64,000 bases of DNA, taken from NCBI RefSeq assembly GCF_042676025.1, contig NZ_JBHTJP010000032.1, positions 186,001 through 250,000 on the forward strand. Reading direction: 5' to 3'. The stretch comes from Salinimicrobium gaetbulicola. Lineage in GTDB: Bacteria; Bacteroidota; Bacteroidia; Flavobacteriales; Flavobacteriaceae. The number at the start of each line of letters is the position of its first letter. The stretch's first letter is position 1. Both the position numbers and the translations under genes were made by a program. Of this stretch, positions 63,144-64,000 are shown piece by piece. The notes below the pieces were generated by a model. The model did no database searches, was not told the origin of the DNA, and saw nothing but the letters and a program-made list of their open reading frames with translations.

Positions 63144-63671
63144 CTATTTCTTATTCTCTGGTAAGCTTCTCACAATACCTCTATATGAAATTGAATTACG
63201 GGCAGAACTGTTTACGCTGGTATTCGCGTTCCCATTTGAAAAAAGGACAATCCTGAAATCAAAACTCTCATTATCCTTAGACACTTTAAATTCAATATTA
63301 ATTCTTTCTTTGACAGGATCTTCTTGAATATCCAGGTCTTCTACAGTTCCCTCATATTTAATTCCACCATCACGTCCTCCATAATCAACTCCGGAATGCT
63401 TAACACCAAAATACGGGAGATATATTTTGATACTGTCGGCTTCAAACCGAATTCGGTTCGTATTACCAATCAGATCGATCATACTTCCATTCAAAGGCAC
63501 AGCCCATTGGTTCTCAATTTCATAGTCCCCTGAATTAACCAGGGCTTTCAGCTCTTCAAAATTATCAGGAGACTCCCCTCTCAAGTTTTGTTGTGTAGCG
63601 CAGGAGATGGTTAAAACCAACAGTATAATAGACAATAACCCGCTGTATTTCAGCCACTCACACCTTTTCAT
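63144..63671 (-). CDS. DUF4251 lipoprotein
   Basis: A 175-residue lipoprotein from ATG 63671 (MKRCEWLKYSGLLSIILLVLTISC), with lipobox Cys near residue 24; upstream ATGs at 63686 and 63722 add residues that do not belong to the signal. The mature part is a beta-rich DUF4251-like domain (IENQWAVPLNGSMIDL, RFEADSIKIYLPYFGVKH, and the terminal SISYRGIVRSL). Such proteins are common in Bacteroidota and are predicted outer-membrane or periplasmic, function unknown. Confidence 0.75.
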   Translation of the reverse strand: MKRCEWLKYSGLLSIILLVLTISCATQQNLRGESPDNFEELKALVNSGDYEIENQWAVPLNGSMIDLIGNTNRIRFEADSIKIYLPYFGVKHSGVDYGGRDGGIKYEGTVEDLDIQEDPVKERINIEFKVSKDNESFDFRIVLFSNGNANTSVNSSARNSISYRGIVRSLPENKK

Positions 63672-63830
63672 TCTGAGCCTTATCATAACTTTTAATTTTC
63701 TAATTAAGATACAAAATATCAAAAAGACATAAAACTATTTGATTTATACAGGATATTAAATCCTTCATAAACATAAACTCCACAAGCCTGTTTCTCTTTA
63801 AAAATTGTAATTTCAATAAAAACTAATTTT

Positions 63831-64000
63831 ATGGCAGCAGGTGGATCTAACATTGCAATTTATGGAGCAATAGGAGCAAATACTTTAATCGCGATTAGTA
63901 AATTCATCGCAGCAAGTTTTACGGGCAGTTCTGCTATGATGGCTGAGGGAATTCACTCTTTGGTTGATACCGGGAACGGTCTACTGCTCCTACTGGGTAT
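63831..64000 (+). CDS. Cation diffusion facilitator transporter, N-terminal part (truncated by window)
   Basis: The first 56 residues of a CDF-type cation efflux protein. The N-terminus begins MAAGGSNIAIYGAIGANTLI, followed by a hydrophobic segment and the family motif SSAMMAEGIHSLVDTGNGLLL, with the His and Asp of transmembrane helix 2 that bind the metal. The start is the ATG at 63831. The gene runs off the right edge. Typical substrates are Zn2+, Fe2+ or Co2+. Confidence 0.85.
   Translation, partial: MAAGGSNIAIYGAIGANTLIAISKFIAASFTGSSAMMAEGIHSLVDTGNGLLLLLG

Overview
The window is a chromosomal stretch of a member of the Bacteroidota, most likely a marine-type Flavobacteriaceae (Gramella/Christiangramia-like; the genus is a guess). 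Reasons: low-GC DNA, promoters of the Bacteroidota form TTG-N18-20-TAnnTTTG, many outer-membrane proteins with SusC/Oar-like carboxypeptidase-regulatory plus TonB architecture, DUF4402, DUF5916, TIGR02757 and BatA-domain proteins, and lipoproteins ending their signal in S/A-C. Nothing looks like a prophage, insertion sequence, CRISPR array, rRNA or tRNA.

Layout. 1-5556: an SDR fragment, a large conserved protein of unknown function, an MBL-fold hydrolase with a small membrane protein, a carboxylesterase, and a dihydroorotase-like protein that has lost its metal ligands. 5553-11529: BatA-domain protein, TIGR02757 protein, a LolD-type ATPase and a DUF5916 outer-membrane protein. 11623-16079: MsrA, a small membrane protein, a His-rich TonB receptor resembling zinc receptors with a small His/Cys-rich secreted partner, and small membrane/lipoproteins. 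16224-24892: serine biosynthesis (serC-serA), a LuxC-like acyl-CoA reductase divergent from a ferredoxin, an FKBP isomerase, a 3D-domain lipoprotein, PAP2, a CPBP protein, a 42-residue glycine/cysteine protein, and lysC divergent from a protein of unknown function that may carry ACT folds. 24966-26819: glycosyltransferase and a GreA/GreB-like factor.

26810-32992 is the most interesting region. It is a six-gene minus-strand cluster with four DUF4402 (pilin/spore-coat-U-like) subunits, a PapD-like periplasmic chaperone and a 968-residue usher-like outer-membrane protein that ends in an SdrB-like region and a peptidoglycan-binding domain. It reads as a non-canonical chaperone-usher fibre system. 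Features of note are a strong hairpin after the second subunit, N-terminal donor-strand-like extensions in some subunits, and a subunit without such an extension next to the usher.

33204-48537: DoxX, OmpA lipoprotein, a TamB-like/Omp85 pair for outer-membrane biogenesis, uracil phosphoribosyltransferase, several small stress-type or unknown proteins (DUF2383, UspA, cold-shock domain), and an M61 peptidase. 48857-64000: an EF-G-like GTPase operon, a DUF1569 protein, a large Oar-like TonB receptor, a TPR lipoprotein with exonuclease III, a TPR-linked class III adenylate cyclase, a long-chain-type acyl-CoA dehydrogenase, a DUF4251 lipoprotein, and the start of a cation efflux transporter.

Functions were assigned by reading motifs and recalling families; no database search was run. 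Terminators and promoters were located by eye.
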